Below are positions 36,607 through 47,679 of a stretch of DNA of 64,000 nt, piece after piece (positions within the stretch are counted from its first letter, which is position 1; each line of letters starts with the position of its first letter). The position numbers were made by a program, and so were the translations under genes. The notes under the pieces were generated by a model. That model was not told the DNA's origin. It made no database searches and was given only the letters and a program-made list of their open reading frames with translations. Origin of the DNA: Nocardioides gilvus (GTDB lineage: Bacteria > Actinomycetota > Actinomycetes > Propionibacteriales > Nocardioidaceae); contig NZ_QHKY01000001.1 in assembly GCF_003194605.1 (NCBI RefSeq), positions 248,001 through 312,000 of the forward strand, written 5' to 3'.

Positions 36607-36646
36607 CGCGGAAGGGCCCACCCCGGCACGGGGTGAGCCCTTCGCG
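36607..36646 (-). terminator. hairpin terminator after rpsO
   Basis: A long stem, nearly perfect (cgcg plus agggc, cacccc against ggggtg, gcccttccgcg) with one bulge, one wobble and loop GTGCC, begins four bases after the rpsO stop. It separates rpsO from pnp, though read-through is common at this junction. Confidence 0.8.
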
Positions 36647-36649
36647 ACA

Positions 36650-36925
36650 TCAACGACGCAGACCGAGGCGCTCGACGATCGAGCGGTAGCGGGCGATCTC
36701 CGTCTTCTGCAGGTAGTTGAGAAGGCGGCGACGCTGGCCGACCAGGAGCAGCAGACCACGACGGCTGTGGTGGTCGTGCTTGTGGGTCTTGAGGTGCTCC
36801 GTGAGGTGGCTGATGCGGAAGCTCAGGAGAGCGATCTGCACCTCGGGCGAACCGGTGTCACCCTCGGTCGTGGCGTACTCGGCGATGATCTTCTTCTTGG
36901 TCTCCGCGTCGGTTCCGATCGACAT
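36650..36925 (-). CDS. rpsO: 30S ribosomal protein S15
   Basis: A primary 16S rRNA-binding protein of the small subunit platform. The 91-residue product has the full family pattern: [48 protein letters not shown] and a basic C-terminus. ATG 36925 with AGGGAG upstream. The 253-base region before it holds its promoter and the ribF terminator. In other bacteria S15 represses its own translation through leader RNA; I could not confirm such a structure here. Confidence 0.97.
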   Translation of the reverse strand: MSIGTDAETKKKIIAEYATTEGDTGSPEVQIALLSFRISHLTEHLKTHKHDHHSRRGLLLLVGQRRRLLNYLQKTEIARYRSIVERLGLRR

Positions 36926-37178
36926 ACGGGGCTCCCTTCGGTTCGTTGCGCGGCGCGCCGGGGCCTGTTCACCCGGGCACTATGGTTCCGCGGCCGTTGG
37001 ACGGCAGGTGTCACCTTGTTCAGGGCAACCCTGTGAGGTTAGCAGCGTGACGGCTCGCGCTCCCAATCAGGGGCGAGCGGCCCTGCGGGCCCCGGATGCA
37101 GAAGGCCCCGGAGGTCTCACGACTCCCGGGGCACTTCCTCGTTTCCCGTCCCTGGCGAGAGGGAGGGACGTTCTTGGG
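36926..37178. other. intergenic region between ribF and rpsO
   Basis: A 253-base gap. It contains the ribF terminator hairpin at 37104-37132 and, nearer rpsO, a leader with a candidate -10 box CATAGT on the minus strand (around 36990) and the AGGGAG ribosome site. I see no gene. Confidence 0.6.
37104..37132 (-). terminator. hairpin terminator after ribF
   Basis: GCCCCGGGAG pairs with CTCCGGGGC through nine base pairs with a single bulge. It lies 47 bases after the ribF stop and is followed on the minus strand by TTCT. Confidence 0.7.
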
Positions 37179-38114
37179 TCAGACCAGCAGCTTACGTGCC
37201 TGGTCGACGTCGTGGCGCATCTGCGTGACCAGTTCCTCGACGCTGTCGAAGCGCACCATGCCACGCAGGCGCTCGGTGAAGGCGACCTCGACCTCGACGC
37301 CGTACAGCTCCAGGTCGTCGCGGTCCAGGACGTACGACTCGACGCGCCGCGCACGCTCACCGGAGAAGGTCGGGTTGGTGCCCACGGAGATCGCGGCGGG
37401 GTGACGCTCCCCGGTGTCGCGACGGGTCAGCCAACCGGCGTACACGCCGTCGGCGGGAGCCGCCTCCCCACTGGGGGTCGGGACGTTGGCGGTCGGGTAG
37501 CCGAGCTCGCGGCCGCGTTGGTCCCCCCGCACGACCTCACCGCGAACGGTGAACGGACGGCCCAGGGCTTCGGCCGCGCCGGCCACGTCACCCGAGGAGA
37601 GGCAGTTGCGGACGTACGTCGAGGACCAGACCTGCGGTCCACCGTCGAGCGGCACACCCTCCACGGTGAATCCGCGGTCCTGGCCGGCCGAGCCGAGCAG
37701 GGCCACGTCACCGGCCGCACGACTGCCGAACCGGAAGTTGGCACCGACGACGACCGCCTTCGCCGCAAGCGGCTCGACGAGCACCCGATCGATGAACTCG
37801 TGCGGGGTCCACGCGGCTATCTGGCGATCGAACGGAACGACGAGCACCGCATCCACGCCCTGCTCGGCCATCAGCGCGACCCGGGTGTCGATCGAGGTCA
37901 GTGTCGGCGGCGCGTGGTCCGGGCGCAGCACAGCGATGGGGTGGGGGTCGAAGGTCACCACGACCACCTTGTCGATCCCCAGCCCTTCGGCGACCTCGCG
38001 AGCTCGCTGGAGGACATGCTGATGACCGCGGTGGACTCCATCGAAGTTTCCGATGCTCACCACGGTGTTCCCCAGATCGCGGGGCACCTCGTTGAACTGA
38101 CGCCAGACATGCAC
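37179..38114 (-). CDS. ribF: bifunctional riboflavin kinase / FAD synthetase
   Basis: Makes FMN from riboflavin and then FAD. GTG 38114 gives 311 residues: an N-terminal nucleotidyltransferase domain with SIGNFDGVHRGHQHVL and VVTFDPHP, and STYVRNCLSSGDV, and a C-terminal kinase domain with GRELGYPTANVP, the ISVGTNPTF strand and VEVAFTERLRGMVRFDSVEEL. The frame extends to 38684 but that part is antisense-like and overlaps truB. The gap to truB is 91 bases; same strand, probably the truB operon tail. Confidence 0.94.
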   Translation of the reverse strand: MHVWRQFNEVPRDLGNTVVSIGNFDGVHRGHQHVLQRAREVAEGLGIDKVVVVTFDPHPIAVLRPDHAPPTLTSIDTRVALMAEQGVDAVLVVPFDRQIAAWTPHEFIDRVLVEPLAAKAVVVGANFRFGSRAAGDVALLGSAGQDRGFTVEGVPLDGGPQVWSSTYVRNCLSSGDVAGAAEALGRPFTVRGEVVRGDQRGRELGYPTANVPTPSGEAAPADGVYAGWLTRRDTGERHPAAISVGTNPTFSGERARRVESYVLDRDDLELYGVEVEVAFTERLRGMVRFDSVEELVTQMRHDVDQARKLLV

Positions 38115-38205
38115 GAGGACAAGGTTTCCACACCTGTCCCCGAAACCCGACACCGCGGGCGCCCCACGGACACCGCAGGGCTGCGAGCAAGTGATCGAGA
38201 AGCCT

Positions 38206-39090
38206 TCAGACGAAGACGGCGACGGCCCGGGTGGAGTCGGCCGAAGCGTTCTGGTGGAGCGCCAGGAACTCCCCCTCGGGTGAGAAGAGGGCGTGGAGGT
38301 CATCGGTGGGAAGCGCCCGACCGAGACCCTGGCCGAAGCGGATCCCGATCGTCTCGACCTCGTCCAGCTCGACGGACGGGAAGGACAGGCGAGCCGCGAC
38401 CGCGATCGGAACCTGGACGAACTCCTCCCCGAGCTCGTCGAGCGTGCGGGCCATGTCGAGGGTGAAGGGGCCCACAGCCGTACGCCGCAAGGCGCTGAGG
38501 TGGCCGCCCACCCCGAGTGCTGCCCCCAGGTCACGCGCGATGGCACGGATGTAGGTGCCGGACGAGCAGCGCACCGAGATGTCGACCTCGACCGTTTCCC
38601 CCACCTGCTCCACCCGGTGCACGTCGATCGCGTCAATGGTGACCGGCCGCGCCTTGAGCACGACCTCCTCGCCGGCCCGCACACGTGCGTACGCGCGCTT
38701 GCCGTCGACCTTGATCGCCGAGACCGCCGTGGGGACCTGTTCGATGTCGCCGACGAAGTCGGTGAGGGCCTCTCGGACCGCGCTCTCGGTGACGTGGGCA
38801 GGGATCTGGGAGACGACCTCGCCCTCGGCGTCGTCCGTGGAGGTCGCGACTCCCAGGACCACGGTCGCGTCGTAGCCCTTGCGGGTCAACATCAGATGGC
38901 CCAGCAGACGGGTGGCCCGGTTGGTGCCCAGCACGAGCACACCGGTGGCCATCGGGTCGAGCGTGCCGGCATGACCGACCTTGCGGGTGCCGGCCAACTT
39001 GCGTACGCGCGCCACGACGCCGTGCGAGGTGATGCCTCCGGGCTTGTCGACGACGACCAACCCAGAGACGGTCGGTTCAGGGACGCTCAC
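38206..39090 (-). CDS. truB: tRNA pseudouridine(55) synthase
   Basis: Converts U55 of tRNA T-loops to pseudouridine. The 294-residue product has [21 protein letters not shown] and the catalytic [13 protein letters not shown] motif (Asp45), plus [17 protein letters not shown]. An actinobacterial C-terminal extension is present. GTG 39090 overlaps the rbfA stop (GTGA). It sits in the infB-rbfA-truB-ribF group. Confidence 0.96.
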   Translation of the reverse strand: MSVPEPTVSGLVVVDKPGGITSHGVVARVRKLAGTRKVGHAGTLDPMATGVLVLGTNRATRLLGHLMLTRKGYDATVVLGVATSTDDAEGEVVSQIPAHVTESAVREALTDFVGDIEQVPTAVSAIKVDGKRAYARVRAGEEVVLKARPVTIDAIDVHRVEQVGETVEVDISVRCSSGTYIRAIARDLGAALGVGGHLSALRRTAVGPFTLDMARTLDELGEEFVQVPIAVAARLSFPSVELDEVETIGIRFGQGLGRALPTDDLHALFSPEGEFLALHQNASADSTRAVAVFV

Positions 39091-39572
39091 GCGTCCTCGT
39101 CACCGGCCTCTGCATCGCTGGGCTCCCCCGCCGGGTCGTCGTCCGCGGTCTCGTCGACACGAGGCTTGCGATACGGGTCCTCGTCGGAGGCGTACTGGGC
39201 CCCCTCACGCTGGGCTGCCACCAAGGCATCGGCGGCCCGGGCGGCGGCCAGGATGTCGTCGAGGGCGCGGGCCGTCTCGGGCAGCGCGTCGTGGATGAAC
39301 TCCAGCGTCGGGGTGAGCCGCATACCGAGCTGCTTGCCCACCTCGGAGCGGATCAGGCCCTTGGCCGACTCCAGCGCCGCGGCAGTGGACTCCATGGAGT
39401 CCTCCTCGCCCAGGACCGTGTAGAAGACGGTCGCGTGCTGGGAGTCACCCGTGACCCGTACGTCGGTGACGGTGACGAAGCCCAGGCGCGGGTCCTTGAC
39501 CCGACGCTCGAGCATCTCGGCCACGATCACGTGGATGCGGTCGGCGATCTTGCGAACTCGGGGGCTGCTCAT
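39087..39572 (-). CDS. rbfA: ribosome-binding factor A
   Basis: A cold-related 30S maturation factor that binds near the 16S rRNA 5' helix. The 161-residue protein has the KH-like core ([47 protein letters not shown]), ending with [20 protein letters not shown], then an acidic tail of about 40 residues ([19 protein letters not shown]). ATG 39572. Coupled to truB by overlap. Confidence 0.95.
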   Translation of the reverse strand: MSSPRVRKIADRIHVIVAEMLERRVKDPRLGFVTVTDVRVTGDSQHATVFYTVLGEEDSMESTAAALESAKGLIRSEVGKQLGMRLTPTLEFIHDALPETARALDDILAAARAADALVAAQREGAQYASDEDPYRKPRVDETADDDPAGEPSDAEAGDEDA

Positions 39573-39598
39573 GGTTCCTACTCTCGGGGCAAATGGGA

Positions 39599-39628
39599 GT
39601 CGGCGCCAGTCTCACGACCGGCGCCGAC
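39599..39628 (-). terminator. hairpin between infB and rbfA
   Basis: A 9-base-pair perfect stem, GTCGGCGCC with GGCGCCGAC, 12-base loop, located between the infB stop and the rbfA start. It may attenuate rather than stop transcription since the genes belong together. Confidence 0.6.
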
Positions 39629-39640
39629 CCCTGGGACTGA

Positions 39641-42526
39641 TCAGGAACGCGGGATCTCGCGCATCTCGAACGACTCCACGACATCGCCGATCTTGATGTC
39701 CTGGAAGTTCTTCAGCACCAGACCACACTCGAAGCCCTCGCGGACCTCCGAGGCGTCGTCCTTCTCGCGGCGCAGCGAAGCCAGGTCGAGGTTGTCAGCG
39801 ACGATCTTGTTGTCGCGGAGCACCCGCACCTTGGCGTTGCGACGCAGGACACCGTCGGTGACCATGCAGCCCGCGATGTTTCCGGTCTTGGAGGACCGGA
39901 AGATGTCGCGGATCTCGGCCTGGCCCAGACGAGCCTCTTCGTACTCGGGCTTGAGCATGCCCTTGAGTGCTGCCTCGATCTCCTCGATCGCCTGGTAGAT
40001 GACCGAGTAGTAACGAATCTCGACACCTTCCTTCTCGGCCATCTTCTCCGCCTTGCCCTGGGGCCGGACGTTGAAGCCGATGATGATCGCGTCGGACGCG
40101 GCGGCCAGGTCGACGTTGGTCTCGGTGATCGCACCGACACCGCGGTCGATGACGCGCAGGGTGACCTCGTCGCCGACGTCGATCTGGGCCAACGAGTCCT
40201 CGAGGGCCTCGACCGAACCGGACACGTCGCCCTTGAGGATGAGGTTGAGCTCCTGGCTCTCGCCCTTCTCCATGGAAGCCATGAAGTCCTCGAGGGTGCG
40301 ACGGACACGACGCTTGGCCTGCATGGCCGCGCGCTCCCGTGCCTCACGCTTCTCGGCGATCTGGCGAGCCATCCGGTCATCGTCGACGACGATGAACGTC
40401 TGACCTGCGCCGGGCACCGTGCTGAGACCCAGCACCATGGCCGGACGCGACGGGGTGGCTTCGGTGAGCTCGTTGCCGTGCTCGTCGAGCATGGCCCGCA
40501 CTCGGCCGTGGGCCGGACCGGCGACGATGGAGTCACCGACACGCAGCGTTCCGCGCTGGACGAGGATCGTGGCGACCGGGCCGCGACCGCGGTCCAGGTG
40601 CGCCTCGACGACCAGACCCTGGGCGTCCTGGGTCGGGTTGGCACGCAGGTCGAGCGAGGCGTCGGCGGTGAGCACCACGGCCTCGAGCAACTTGTCCAGG
40701 TTGAGCTCGGACTTGGCCGAGACGTCGACGAACATCGCGTCGCCGCCGTACTCCTCGGGGATCAGGCCGTACTCGGTCAGCTGTCCGCGGACCTTGGTCG
40801 GGTCGGCGTCAGGCTTGTCGATCTTGTTGACCGCGACCACGATCGGGACACCGGCGGCCTTGGCGTGGTTGAGCGCCTCGACCGTCTGCGGCATGACACC
40901 GTCATCTGCCGCGACCACGAGGATCGCGATGTCGGTGGCCTGGGCACCACGAGCACGCATGGCGGTGAACGCCTCGTGACCGGGGGTGTCGATGAAGGTG
41001 ATGCGACGGTCGTCGCCATCGACCTGGGTCGCGACCTGGTAGGCACCGATGTGCTGGGTGATGCCACCGGCTTCCTTGTCGCCGACGTTCGCCTTGCGCA
41101 ACGCGTCGAGCAGGCGAGTCTTACCGTGGTCGACGTGACCCATGACGGTGACGACGGGCGGGCGGATGACCAGGTCGTCCTCGTCGCCCTCGTCGGAGCC
41201 GAACTCCAGGGAGAACGACTCGAGCAGCTCGCGGTCCTCGTCCTCGGGGGACACGATCTGCACGACGTAGTTGAGCTCCTCACCGAGGAGGTCGAACGTC
41301 TCGTCACCGACGGACTGGGTCGCGGTGACCATCTCGCCGAGACCGAAGAGCATCTGCACGAGCGCAGCTGCGTCGACGTTGATCTTCTCGGCGAAGTCGG
41401 TCAGCGATGCACCACGAGCGAGGCGGATGATCTCCCCGTCGCCCTTGCGGACGCGGATGCCACCGATCGTGGGGGCCTGCATCGCCTCGAACTCCTGGCG
41501 ACGCGCCCGCTTCGACTTGCGACCACGACGTGAGGGACCACCGGGACGACCGAACGCGCCCTGGGTCTGACCACGCTGGCCGGGCCGGTTGCCGCCGCCG
41601 GGACGACCCGGGGCACCGCCACCGAAACCGCCGGGACGACCGCCACCGGGGGCCCCACCAGCACCGGGACCACCACCGGGGCGACCCGGGGCACCGCCAC
41701 GCGCGGGGGCACCGCCACCGGCACCGGGACGACCCGGAGCGCCTCCGCGGTTGGAGGCACCGGCGGGACCGCCACGGCCGAACGCAGCCGGGGACTTCGG
41801 CATCATCGCCGGGTTGGGGCGAGGCATCCCGCCACCACCGCCGGGCCGGGGCCCGGGGGCAGCACCGTCACGCGCAGCCGGGGGACGGGGAGGACGGGTG
41901 TCCTCGCTGGCCCCACCCTGCGGAGGTGCGGAGGGACGTCGTCCCATCCCCTGACTCGGGGCGAACGGGTTGTTGCCGGGACGCGGAGCACCGGGCTTGG
42001 TCGGCTTGCCGACCGGACGCGGGGCCGGGGCCTTGGGCGCCGGAGCGCCGGGCTTGGCTCCTGCCGGCTTGGCCGACGGGGCGGCCGGCTCGGCGGCGGC
42101 CGGGGCAGCCGTTTCCTGCACGGACTCGGCCGGGGCGGCCGGGGCAACCGGGGCCGCAGGGGCCTCGGGCTCGGGGGCCGATGCGGGCTTGGCCGGCTGC
42201 TTCGGGCCGGGCTTCGGACCCGGGCGCGGGGCGCCGGACTTCTCGGCTGCAGGCGCTGAGGCAGCCGGGGCTGCGGCAGCAGCGTCCTGGGCGGCCGGCT
42301 TGGCGGCGGAGGGCTTGGGGGCGGGCTTGGCCTGCTCGGCAGGCGCGGAGGCGCCTTCTGCCTTCAGCAGATCACTGAACTGCTTCTTGAAACGCATCTC
42401 GACGGGGGGCTCGACGGTCGACGATGCCGACTTGACGAACTCCCCCATCTCCTTGAGCTTCTCGAGAACGAACTTGCTCTCGACTCCGAACTCCTTGGCG
42501 AGTTCGTGGACTCGGGTCTTGGCCAC
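39641..42526 (-). CDS. infB: translation initiation factor IF-2
   Basis: The GTPase that delivers initiator tRNA to the 30S subunit. The 961-residue protein has the N-terminal IF2_N module ([35 protein letters not shown]), a very long Ala/Pro then Gly/Arg/Pro-rich linker (about 60-340), a second N-module ([26 protein letters not shown]), then the G domain with GHVDHGKT near residue 460, DTPGHEAF and NKIDKPDAD, and the C-terminal tRNA-binding domains. GTG 42526 has GAAGGAG upstream. The linker is typical of actinobacteria in kind, with strong repetition. Confidence 0.97.
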   Translation of the reverse strand: MAKTRVHELAKEFGVESKFVLEKLKEMGEFVKSASSTVEPPVEMRFKKQFSDLLKAEGASAPAEQAKPAPKPSAAKPAAQDAAAAAPAASAPAAEKSGAPRPGPKPGPKQPAKPASAPEPEAPAAPVAPAAPAESVQETAAPAAAEPAAPSAKPAGAKPGAPAPKAPAPRPVGKPTKPGAPRPGNNPFAPSQGMGRRPSAPPQGGASEDTRPPRPPAARDGAAPGPRPGGGGGMPRPNPAMMPKSPAAFGRGGPAGASNRGGAPGRPGAGGGAPARGGAPGRPGGGPGAGGAPGGGRPGGFGGGAPGRPGGGNRPGQRGQTQGAFGRPGGPSRRGRKSKRARRQEFEAMQAPTIGGIRVRKGDGEIIRLARGASLTDFAEKINVDAAALVQMLFGLGEMVTATQSVGDETFDLLGEELNYVVQIVSPEDEDRELLESFSLEFGSDEGDEDDLVIRPPVVTVMGHVDHGKTRLLDALRKANVGDKEAGGITQHIGAYQVATQVDGDDRRITFIDTPGHEAFTAMRARGAQATDIAILVVAADDGVMPQTVEALNHAKAAGVPIVVAVNKIDKPDADPTKVRGQLTEYGLIPEEYGGDAMFVDVSAKSELNLDKLLEAVVLTADASLDLRANPTQDAQGLVVEAHLDRGRGPVATILVQRGTLRVGDSIVAGPAHGRVRAMLDEHGNELTEATPSRPAMVLGLSTVPGAGQTFIVVDDDRMARQIAEKREARERAAMQAKRRVRRTLEDFMASMEKGESQELNLILKGDVSGSVEALEDSLAQIDVGDEVTLRVIDRGVGAITETNVDLAAASDAIIIGFNVRPQGKAEKMAEKEGVEIRYYSVIYQAIEEIEAALKGMLKPEYEEARLGQAEIRDIFRSSKTGNIAGCMVTDGVLRRNAKVRVLRDNKIVADNLDLASLRREKDDASEVREGFECGLVLKNFQDIKIGDVVESFEMREIPRS

Positions 42527-42620
42527 GTTAGAACGCTGCTCCTTCTGGCCCGAGCCCCGAGTGGGGTGTTTCGGACCGCTATTGGTGGTGCTGGCTCATC
42601 GGAAAGTACTCATTGAGTGC

Positions 42621-42968
42621 TCATGAGCTGCCTGCTCCAATTTCTGGTCGGTGATTCGTCGGATTCATGGGTGATTCTGGTGAAGAGTTGAGGAACTCTT
42701 CCAGCGGTGTGAGCACCAGTCCTTCCCCGGCCCTCAGGGCCCGGGAATACGCCCGGCGACGCACCGCGAGTTCATGACACTCGATCGTGGGGTGCAGATG
42801 CGCTCCACGACCTGGTGCTGTGGCAGGAGGATCAGGGATGACGGCCTTTCGACCATCGGGCCCCGGGCCCACCACCACGCGCAACAACTCACTCTTGGTG
42901 ACCCTTGCTCGACACCCGACGCACGTCCGGAATGGACGTCCTGACGGTTTGTTCGGTGCACGGACCAC
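42621..42968 (-). CDS. YlxR-family RNA-binding protein
   Basis: A 115-residue protein of the DUF448 (YlxR) family encoded between nusA and infB. Signatures are RPFRTCVGCRARVTKSELLRVV and PGRGAHLHPTIECHELAVRRRAYSRAL. It probably binds RNA or nucleoid DNA, and work in other bacteria links it to RNase P or to gene regulation. GTG 42968 is the best start. It lies 111 bases after nusA and 94 before infB. Confidence 0.9.
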   Translation of the reverse strand: MVRAPNKPSGRPFRTCVGCRARVTKSELLRVVVGPGPDGRKAVIPDPPATAPGRGAHLHPTIECHELAVRRRAYSRALRAGEGLVLTPLEEFLNSSPESPMNPTNHRPEIGAGSS

Positions 42969-43079
42969 TGACCCAACCCTACCGGGTGAGCGGCCACAAT
43001 CCGAACCGGGCGCCTCGCCGCAGGCCGCCGACCCCCACCCGGACGCGCTGGGCGCGCCACGGGCAGGGGAACGGACAGC

Positions 43080-44051
43080 TCAGGCCTCGTCCTCGTCAGA
43101 ACGGATGTCGATGCGCCAGCCGGTCAGACGGGCTGCCAGGCGGGCGTTCTGCCCCTCCTTGCCGATGGCCAACGAGAGCTGGAAGTCGGGAACGATGACG
43201 CGGCACGCCCGGGCGCCTGCGTCGAGGATCTCCACGGACGTGACCCGCGCCGGGGAGAGCGCGTGCGCAACCATCTCGGCCGGGTCGTCGGACCAGTCGA
43301 CGATGTCGATCTTCTCGCCGGCGAGCTCGGCCATCACGTTGCGCACCCGCTGACCCATCGGGCCGATGCAGGCGCCCTTCGGGTTGACGCCCTCGACCTG
43401 GGAGTGCACGGCGATCTTGGTGCGGTGGCCGGCCTCCCGGGCGATGGCTGCGATCTCCACCGTGCCGTCAGCGATCTCGGGGACCTCGAGCGCGAAGAGC
43501 TTCTTGACGAGGTTGGGGTGGGTGCGTGACAGGGCGATCTGCGGACCGCGCATCCCCTTGCGCACCGAGATGACCAGGCACTTGATCCGGGTGCCGTGGG
43601 TGTACTCCTCGCCAGGCACCCGCTCGCTGACGGGAAGGATGGCCTCGACCTTGCCCAGGTCCACCATGACGTCGTCAGGGTTGCGTCCCTGCTGGATGAC
43701 GCCAGAGATGATGTCACCCTCCTTGCCGACGAACTCACCGAAGTGCCGGTCGTCCTCGGCGTCACGTAGCCGCTGGAGCATGACCTGCTTGGCGGTCGTC
43801 GCCGCAATACGACCGAAGCCGTCGGGGGTGTCGTCGTACTCGGCGACCTGGTTGCCCTCGTCGTCGAGCTCAGGGGCGAGGACCGCGACATGGCCGGTCT
43901 TGCGGTTGACCTCCACCCGCGCCCGCGGCTGCGACCCGGGGGTCTTCTGGTACGCGATGAGAAGTGCCTGCTCGATGGCCTCCACCAGCACACCGAAGGG
44001 GATCTCCTTCTCGCGCTCGAGGATGCGCAGGATGCTCAGGTCGATGTCCAT
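43080..44051 (-). CDS. nusA: transcription termination/antitermination factor NusA
   Basis: Binds RNA polymerase and controls pausing, termination and antitermination. The 323-residue protein has the N-terminal domain ([31 protein letters not shown]), an S1 domain ([30 protein letters not shown]), KH1 and KH2 ([51 protein letters not shown]). The length matches the short actinobacterial form lacking C-terminal acidic repeats. ATG 44051 shares one base with the rimP stop. Confidence 0.97.
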   Translation of the reverse strand: MDIDLSILRILEREKEIPFGVLVEAIEQALLIAYQKTPGSQPRARVEVNRKTGHVAVLAPELDDEGNQVAEYDDTPDGFGRIAATTAKQVMLQRLRDAEDDRHFGEFVGKEGDIISGVIQQGRNPDDVMVDLGKVEAILPVSERVPGEEYTHGTRIKCLVISVRKGMRGPQIALSRTHPNLVKKLFALEVPEIADGTVEIAAIAREAGHRTKIAVHSQVEGVNPKGACIGPMGQRVRNVMAELAGEKIDIVDWSDDPAEMVAHALSPARVTSVEILDAGARACRVIVPDFQLSLAIGKEGQNARLAARLTGWRIDIRSDEDEA

Positions 44052-44575
44052 CAGAAGTCCTCGTCCTCGTCGTCCTGGTCGTCGTCGAGCTCTGGCTCGA
44101 CGACCTTCTTGCGGTTGAACTCGACCTGCACGATCGCCTTCGCGATGTCGGAGTAGACGACTTCGTGCGCGGCGCCGTCCACGTCGAGGACGACCTTCTC
44201 GTCATCACTCGCTCCGACACGACCGGTGACGACTCCACCTTCGACCAGGGTCACCTTCACCAGGCGGGTCTCGTTGCGACGCCAGTGCCGCGGCAGCGTC
44301 AACGGACGGTCGACACCGCGCGAGGTGACCTCGAGGAGATAGGGGGTCAGGCCCATCAGGTCCTGTTCGTCGAGCAGGTCGGAGATCGTTCGGGTCGCCT
44401 CGGCGACGTCGTCCATGTTGACTCCGCCGTCCTTGTCCACGGCCACGCGCAGCACGCTGCGCTTGCCTGCGGCGGAGAGTTCTACGGCCTCCACGTCCAG
44501 GTCGAGCTCACCGAGGGGTACGAGGAGTGCTTCTTCGACCCGCTCCCTGGTGGCGTCCGTCTTGGCATTGCTCAC
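44051..44575 (-). CDS. rimP: ribosome maturation factor RimP
   Basis: A 30S maturation factor. GTG 44575 with AGGAGG upstream gives 174 residues: [50 protein letters not shown], the [23 protein letters not shown] signature, and an acidic tail ([15 protein letters not shown]). The frame extends to 45073 but that part lies opposite the divergent lipoprotein gene. First gene of rimP-nusA-ylxR-infB, coupled to nusA by TGATG overlap. Confidence 0.95.
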   Translation of the reverse strand: MSNAKTDATRERVEEALLVPLGELDLDVEAVELSAAGKRSVLRVAVDKDGGVNMDDVAEATRTISDLLDEQDLMGLTPYLLEVTSRGVDRPLTLPRHWRRNETRLVKVTLVEGGVVTGRVGASDDEKVVLDVDGAAHEVVYSDIAKAIVQVEFNRKKVVEPELDDDQDDEDEDF

Positions 44576-44665
44576 TGGCTGGACCTCCTGTTCTGTTGTC
44601 GCAGGCAACACTAGCCCGGTTGCCCCTGCCCGGCCACGTCCGCGCACGCCGCTAGGCTCCGCGAT

Positions 44666-45196
44666 GTGTCCTCCATCTCGCACCCCACCCGACGCGCCGT
44701 GATGGTGGGCGCCGGGGCCGTTCTGGCGGCCGGGTCCACGAGCGCCTGCCTGCCTCTGGACGGTGCTGACCAGGAGCGCTCCGGCGCTGCCGACCCGGAC
44801 CGGCGACGGGTGGAGGCCATGGCGGCCCAGATCGAGGAGCTGCAGGCACTTCTCGCTGCCACGGCCCTCGCGCACCCGCCTCTCGGCACGCGGCTCGCCG
44901 CGTTGCGCGAGTGTCACACGGCGCACCACCGGGTGCTGGTCGGTGACGCCACCCCCACTCCCAGCAGTACGCCCAGCACCGTGCCCAACGATCCGTCCTC
45001 CGCCGACCCTGCGACCGTGCCGGCCTCGGCACGCGCTGCGATGACTCGTGTCCGCACCACTGAAGAGGCGCACGTCTCAGCCCTGGCGGCTGCAGCAGCG
45101 ATGTCCCAGAGCGGCGCCCTGGCCAGACTGTTCGCGGTGCTGGCGGCTGGCGTTGAGCAGCATCTGGCTGTGTTGACCGGAACGGGGGAGTCATGA
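44666..45196 (+). CDS. probable lipoprotein with ferritin-like helical pattern
   Basis: A 176-residue exported protein. The N-terminus has twin arginines ([17 protein letters not shown]) and a lipobox ending GSTSAC, so it may use the Tat or Sec route and be lipidated. Two helical segments with Glu/His pairs, [15 protein letters not shown] and [15 protein letters not shown]...VEQHLAVL, resemble ferritin-like helices, joined by a Pro/Thr/Ser-rich linker. GTG 44666. It overlaps the DUF4439 gene by ATGA; the pair is probably one functional unit. Function unknown. Confidence 0.7.
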   Translation: MSSISHPTRRAVMVGAGAVLAAGSTSACLPLDGADQERSGAADPDRRRVEAMAAQIEELQALLAATALAHPPLGTRLAALRECHTAHHRVLVGDATPTPSSTPSTVPNDPSSADPATVPASARAAMTRVRTTEEAHVSALAAAAAMSQSGALARLFAVLAAGVEQHLAVLTGTGES

Positions 45197-45618
45197 GCAC
45201 GACCTCGGCACTCCAGGACTCCCTCGGCGCCGAGCACGCGACCGTGCACCTCTTCGCGGCCCTGGGCGGGATCACCTCGGTGGCCGACGACCCGGTCTTG
45301 CACGCCTTGCTCACCGCTCGGCACCGCGCCCACCGCGGGCGTCGGGAATACCTGACCTCCGTGCTGCGCGGCCTGGGTGTCGACCCTGTCGCAGCTCAGA
45401 GCGCGTACCTGCTCCCCACCGACCTCAGCACGGCGACCGCGGTCCGCGCGAGCGGGACGGAGTCCGAACGGCGGTGCGCCCAGACGTACGCCGCCCTGGT
45501 GGGCCAGAGCACCGACGACGTACGCACCTGGGCGATCGCCGCACTCACGGAGTCCGCGGTGGCGTTGACCCAGTGGGGAGCCCCTGCCGAGCCCTTCCCG
45601 GGGGCACCCGAACTCTGA
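45193..45618 (+). CDS. DUF4439 ferritin-like protein
   Basis: A 141-residue four-helix protein of the DUF4439 family, whose fold is ferritin-like. Glu/His positions typical of the fold lie in LGAEHATVHLFAALGG, HRAHRGRREYLTSVLRGL, TESERRCAQTYAALVG and IAALTESAVALTQWG. Metal binding is possible but not shown. ATG 45193 overlaps the lipoprotein stop. Similar pairs are found next to rimP in other actinobacteria, as I recall. Confidence 0.82.
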   Translation: MSTTSALQDSLGAEHATVHLFAALGGITSVADDPVLHALLTARHRAHRGRREYLTSVLRGLGVDPVAAQSAYLLPTDLSTATAVRASGTESERRCAQTYAALVGQSTDDVRTWAIAALTESAVALTQWGAPAEPFPGAPEL

Positions 45619-45641
45619 GCCTCCCCGGCTACGAAGAGCGA

Positions 45642-45703
45642 CCCGCGGTCTCGTGCGTCGCGGGGAGTCCCGAGATCCCCCCCGACGCAACGAGACACGC
45701 GGG
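45642..45703 (+). terminator. long imperfect hairpin terminator after DUF4439
   Basis: CCCGCGGTCTCGTGCGTCG pairs imperfectly with CGACGCAACGAGACACGCGGG, two small bulges, about 20 pairs in total. It starts 24 bases after the DUF4439 stop. Confidence 0.7.
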
Positions 45704-45862
45704 CCACCTGTCGGGGTTGGTCAGCAACAACCCCTGTGGACAAATCTGGGTCGAGGATTCGCCACTGACATGAGTTTGCAGCATGCGGGCCCCCTACGGA
45801 AGGGGTCTGGAGTTGCATGTTCTTGCAGTGCGTAAACGCGCAACACTGTGTGACACTCCGTG
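45704..45862. other. intergenic region between DUF4439 and proS ends
   Basis: A 159-base stretch with somewhat lower GC. I see a short hairpin TGACAC-TCC-GTGTCA just before the proS stop (on the minus strand it would follow proS) but no gene. Confidence 0.5.
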
Positions 45863-47632
45863 TCAGCCACGCACGAGGTCGACCAGGTGCTCCACTGCGT
45901 CGGCCACCGCCACCTCCGTACGCTCGCCGCTGCGGCGGTCCTTCACCTCGATGGTGCCGTCGGCCAGCCCTCGACCCACGGTCACGATGGTGGGGACTCC
46001 GATGAGCTCGGCGTCCTTGAACTTCACCCCGGGGCTGATCTTGCCGGCCCTGTCGTCGTAGAGAACCTCGATCCCCTGGGCGTCGAGAGCGGTCGCGATG
46101 CGCTCGGCCTCGACGAAGATGCCCGCGTCCTTGCCCGCGGCCACGATGTGGATCTGGGCGGGGGCGACTTCACGGGGCCAGCAGAGGCCGATCTCGTCGA
46201 GCGTGTCCTCGGCGATGGCGGCGACGGCGCGCGAGGGGCCGATGCCGTACGAGCCCATCGTCACCGTGCGGAGCTTGCCGTTCTCGTCGAGGACCTGGAG
46301 CCCCAGGGCCTCGGCGTAACGGGTGCCGAGCTGGAAGATGTGGCCCATCTCGATGCCGCGGGCAGAGGAGAGCGTCCCTTCGATGCAGTTCGGGCACTCG
46401 TCCCCGTCCCGGACGTCGGCGGCCTCGATCGTGCCGTCCGCAGTGAAGTCACGTCCTGCCACCAGGTCGATGACGTGCTTGCCCTCCACGTCGGCACCGG
46501 TGACCCAACTGGTCCCGTCGACGACCCGAGGGTCGACCAGGTAGCGGATGCCGGAGGTCGACTCCTCCCCCAGCACCCGCGGGCCGATGTATCCCCGCAC
46601 GAGCGAAGCGTGCTTCTTCAGCTCCACGTCGTCCATGGGCTCGACCTCGATCGGCTCGAGCTGTCCCTCCAGACGCTTGGCGTCGACCTCGCGGTCACCG
46701 GGGAGGCCGATGGCGAGCGGCTCACGCCTGCCGTCGGGGTGCTTCAGCATGACGAGCACGTTCTTCAGGGTGTCCGCCGCGGTCCAGGGGCGGTCAGCCC
46801 GGGCGTACGCCTCGTTGAGGTGATCGACCAGGGCGCCGATGGTGGGGGTCTGCGGGGTGTCCTCGACGTGGGCGGAGGGGAGACCATCGGTCTCCCGGGC
46901 AGCCGGCGGGCGCACCGTCACGGCCTCGACGTTGGCCGCGTAGGTGCAGTGGGAGCACTTCACGTAGGTGTCCTCGCCCACCTCGGCCCTGGCCAGGAAC
47001 TCCTCGCTCGCCGAGCCCCCCATCGCACCGGCCGTGGCCTTCACGATCGCGTAGTCGAAACCGAGCCGGTCGAAGATCTTGATGTAGGCCTCGCGGTGCG
47101 CGCCGTACGAACGGTCCAACCCGGCCTGGTCGATGTCGAAGGAGTAGGAGTCCTTCATGACGAACTCGCGACCGCGAAGCACGCCTGCGCGCGGCCGGGC
47201 CTCGTCGCGGTACTTCGTCTGGATCTGGTAGATCGAGAGCGGGAGGTCCTTGTACGAGTTGTACAGGTCCTTCACCGTGAGGGTGAACATCTCCTCGTGC
47301 GTCGGGCCGAGCAGGTAGTCGCCGCCCTTGCGGTCCTTGAGGCGGAAGAGGTTGTCGCCGTAGTCCTCCCACCGTCCGGTGGCCTCGTACGGCTCCTTGG
47401 GCAGCAGCGCCGGGAAGAGCATCTCCTGCGCACCGATCGCATTCATCTCCTCGCGGATCACGGCCTCGATGTTGCGCAGCACCTTGAGCCCCAGCGGGAG
47501 CCAGGTGTAGATGCCCGGCGCCGCCCGGCGGATGTAGCCCGCTCGCACGAGCAGACGGTGGCTCGGGACCTCAGCGTCAGCCGGGTCGTCACGGAGCGTG
47601 CGTACGAAGAGCTGTGACATCCGCATGATCAT
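45863..47632 (-). CDS. proS: prolyl-tRNA synthetase
   Basis: Charges tRNA-Pro. The 589-residue protein is the bacterial form with an editing (INS) domain. Class II motifs are present: [54 protein letters not shown], and [21 protein letters not shown]. The N-terminus [33 protein letters not shown] is family-like; the ATGs at 47632, 47626 and 47620 are all possible starts. It is preceded by a GNAT gene on the same strand and ends near 45863. Confidence 0.96.
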   Translation of the reverse strand: MIMRMSQLFVRTLRDDPADAEVPSHRLLVRAGYIRRAAPGIYTWLPLGLKVLRNIEAVIREEMNAIGAQEMLFPALLPKEPYEATGRWEDYGDNLFRLKDRKGGDYLLGPTHEEMFTLTVKDLYNSYKDLPLSIYQIQTKYRDEARPRAGVLRGREFVMKDSYSFDIDQAGLDRSYGAHREAYIKIFDRLGFDYAIVKATAGAMGGSASEEFLARAEVGEDTYVKCSHCTYAANVEAVTVRPPAARETDGLPSAHVEDTPQTPTIGALVDHLNEAYARADRPWTAADTLKNVLVMLKHPDGRREPLAIGLPGDREVDAKRLEGQLEPIEVEPMDDVELKKHASLVRGYIGPRVLGEESTSGIRYLVDPRVVDGTSWVTGADVEGKHVIDLVAGRDFTADGTIEAADVRDGDECPNCIEGTLSSARGIEMGHIFQLGTRYAEALGLQVLDENGKLRTVTMGSYGIGPSRAVAAIAEDTLDEIGLCWPREVAPAQIHIVAAGKDAGIFVEAERIATALDAQGIEVLYDDRAGKISPGVKFKDAELIGVPTIVTVGRGLADGTIEVKDRRSGERTEVAVADAVEHLVDLVRG

Positions 47633-47679
47633 GGGCTCAGGCTACTGGCGCGGCCTCCGTGGCCGTGAACCAGCGGTGA

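Noticed and set aside
45860..47617. 585-codon open frame on the plus strand
   Set aside because: Antisense to proS, whose class II synthetase motifs are unambiguous.
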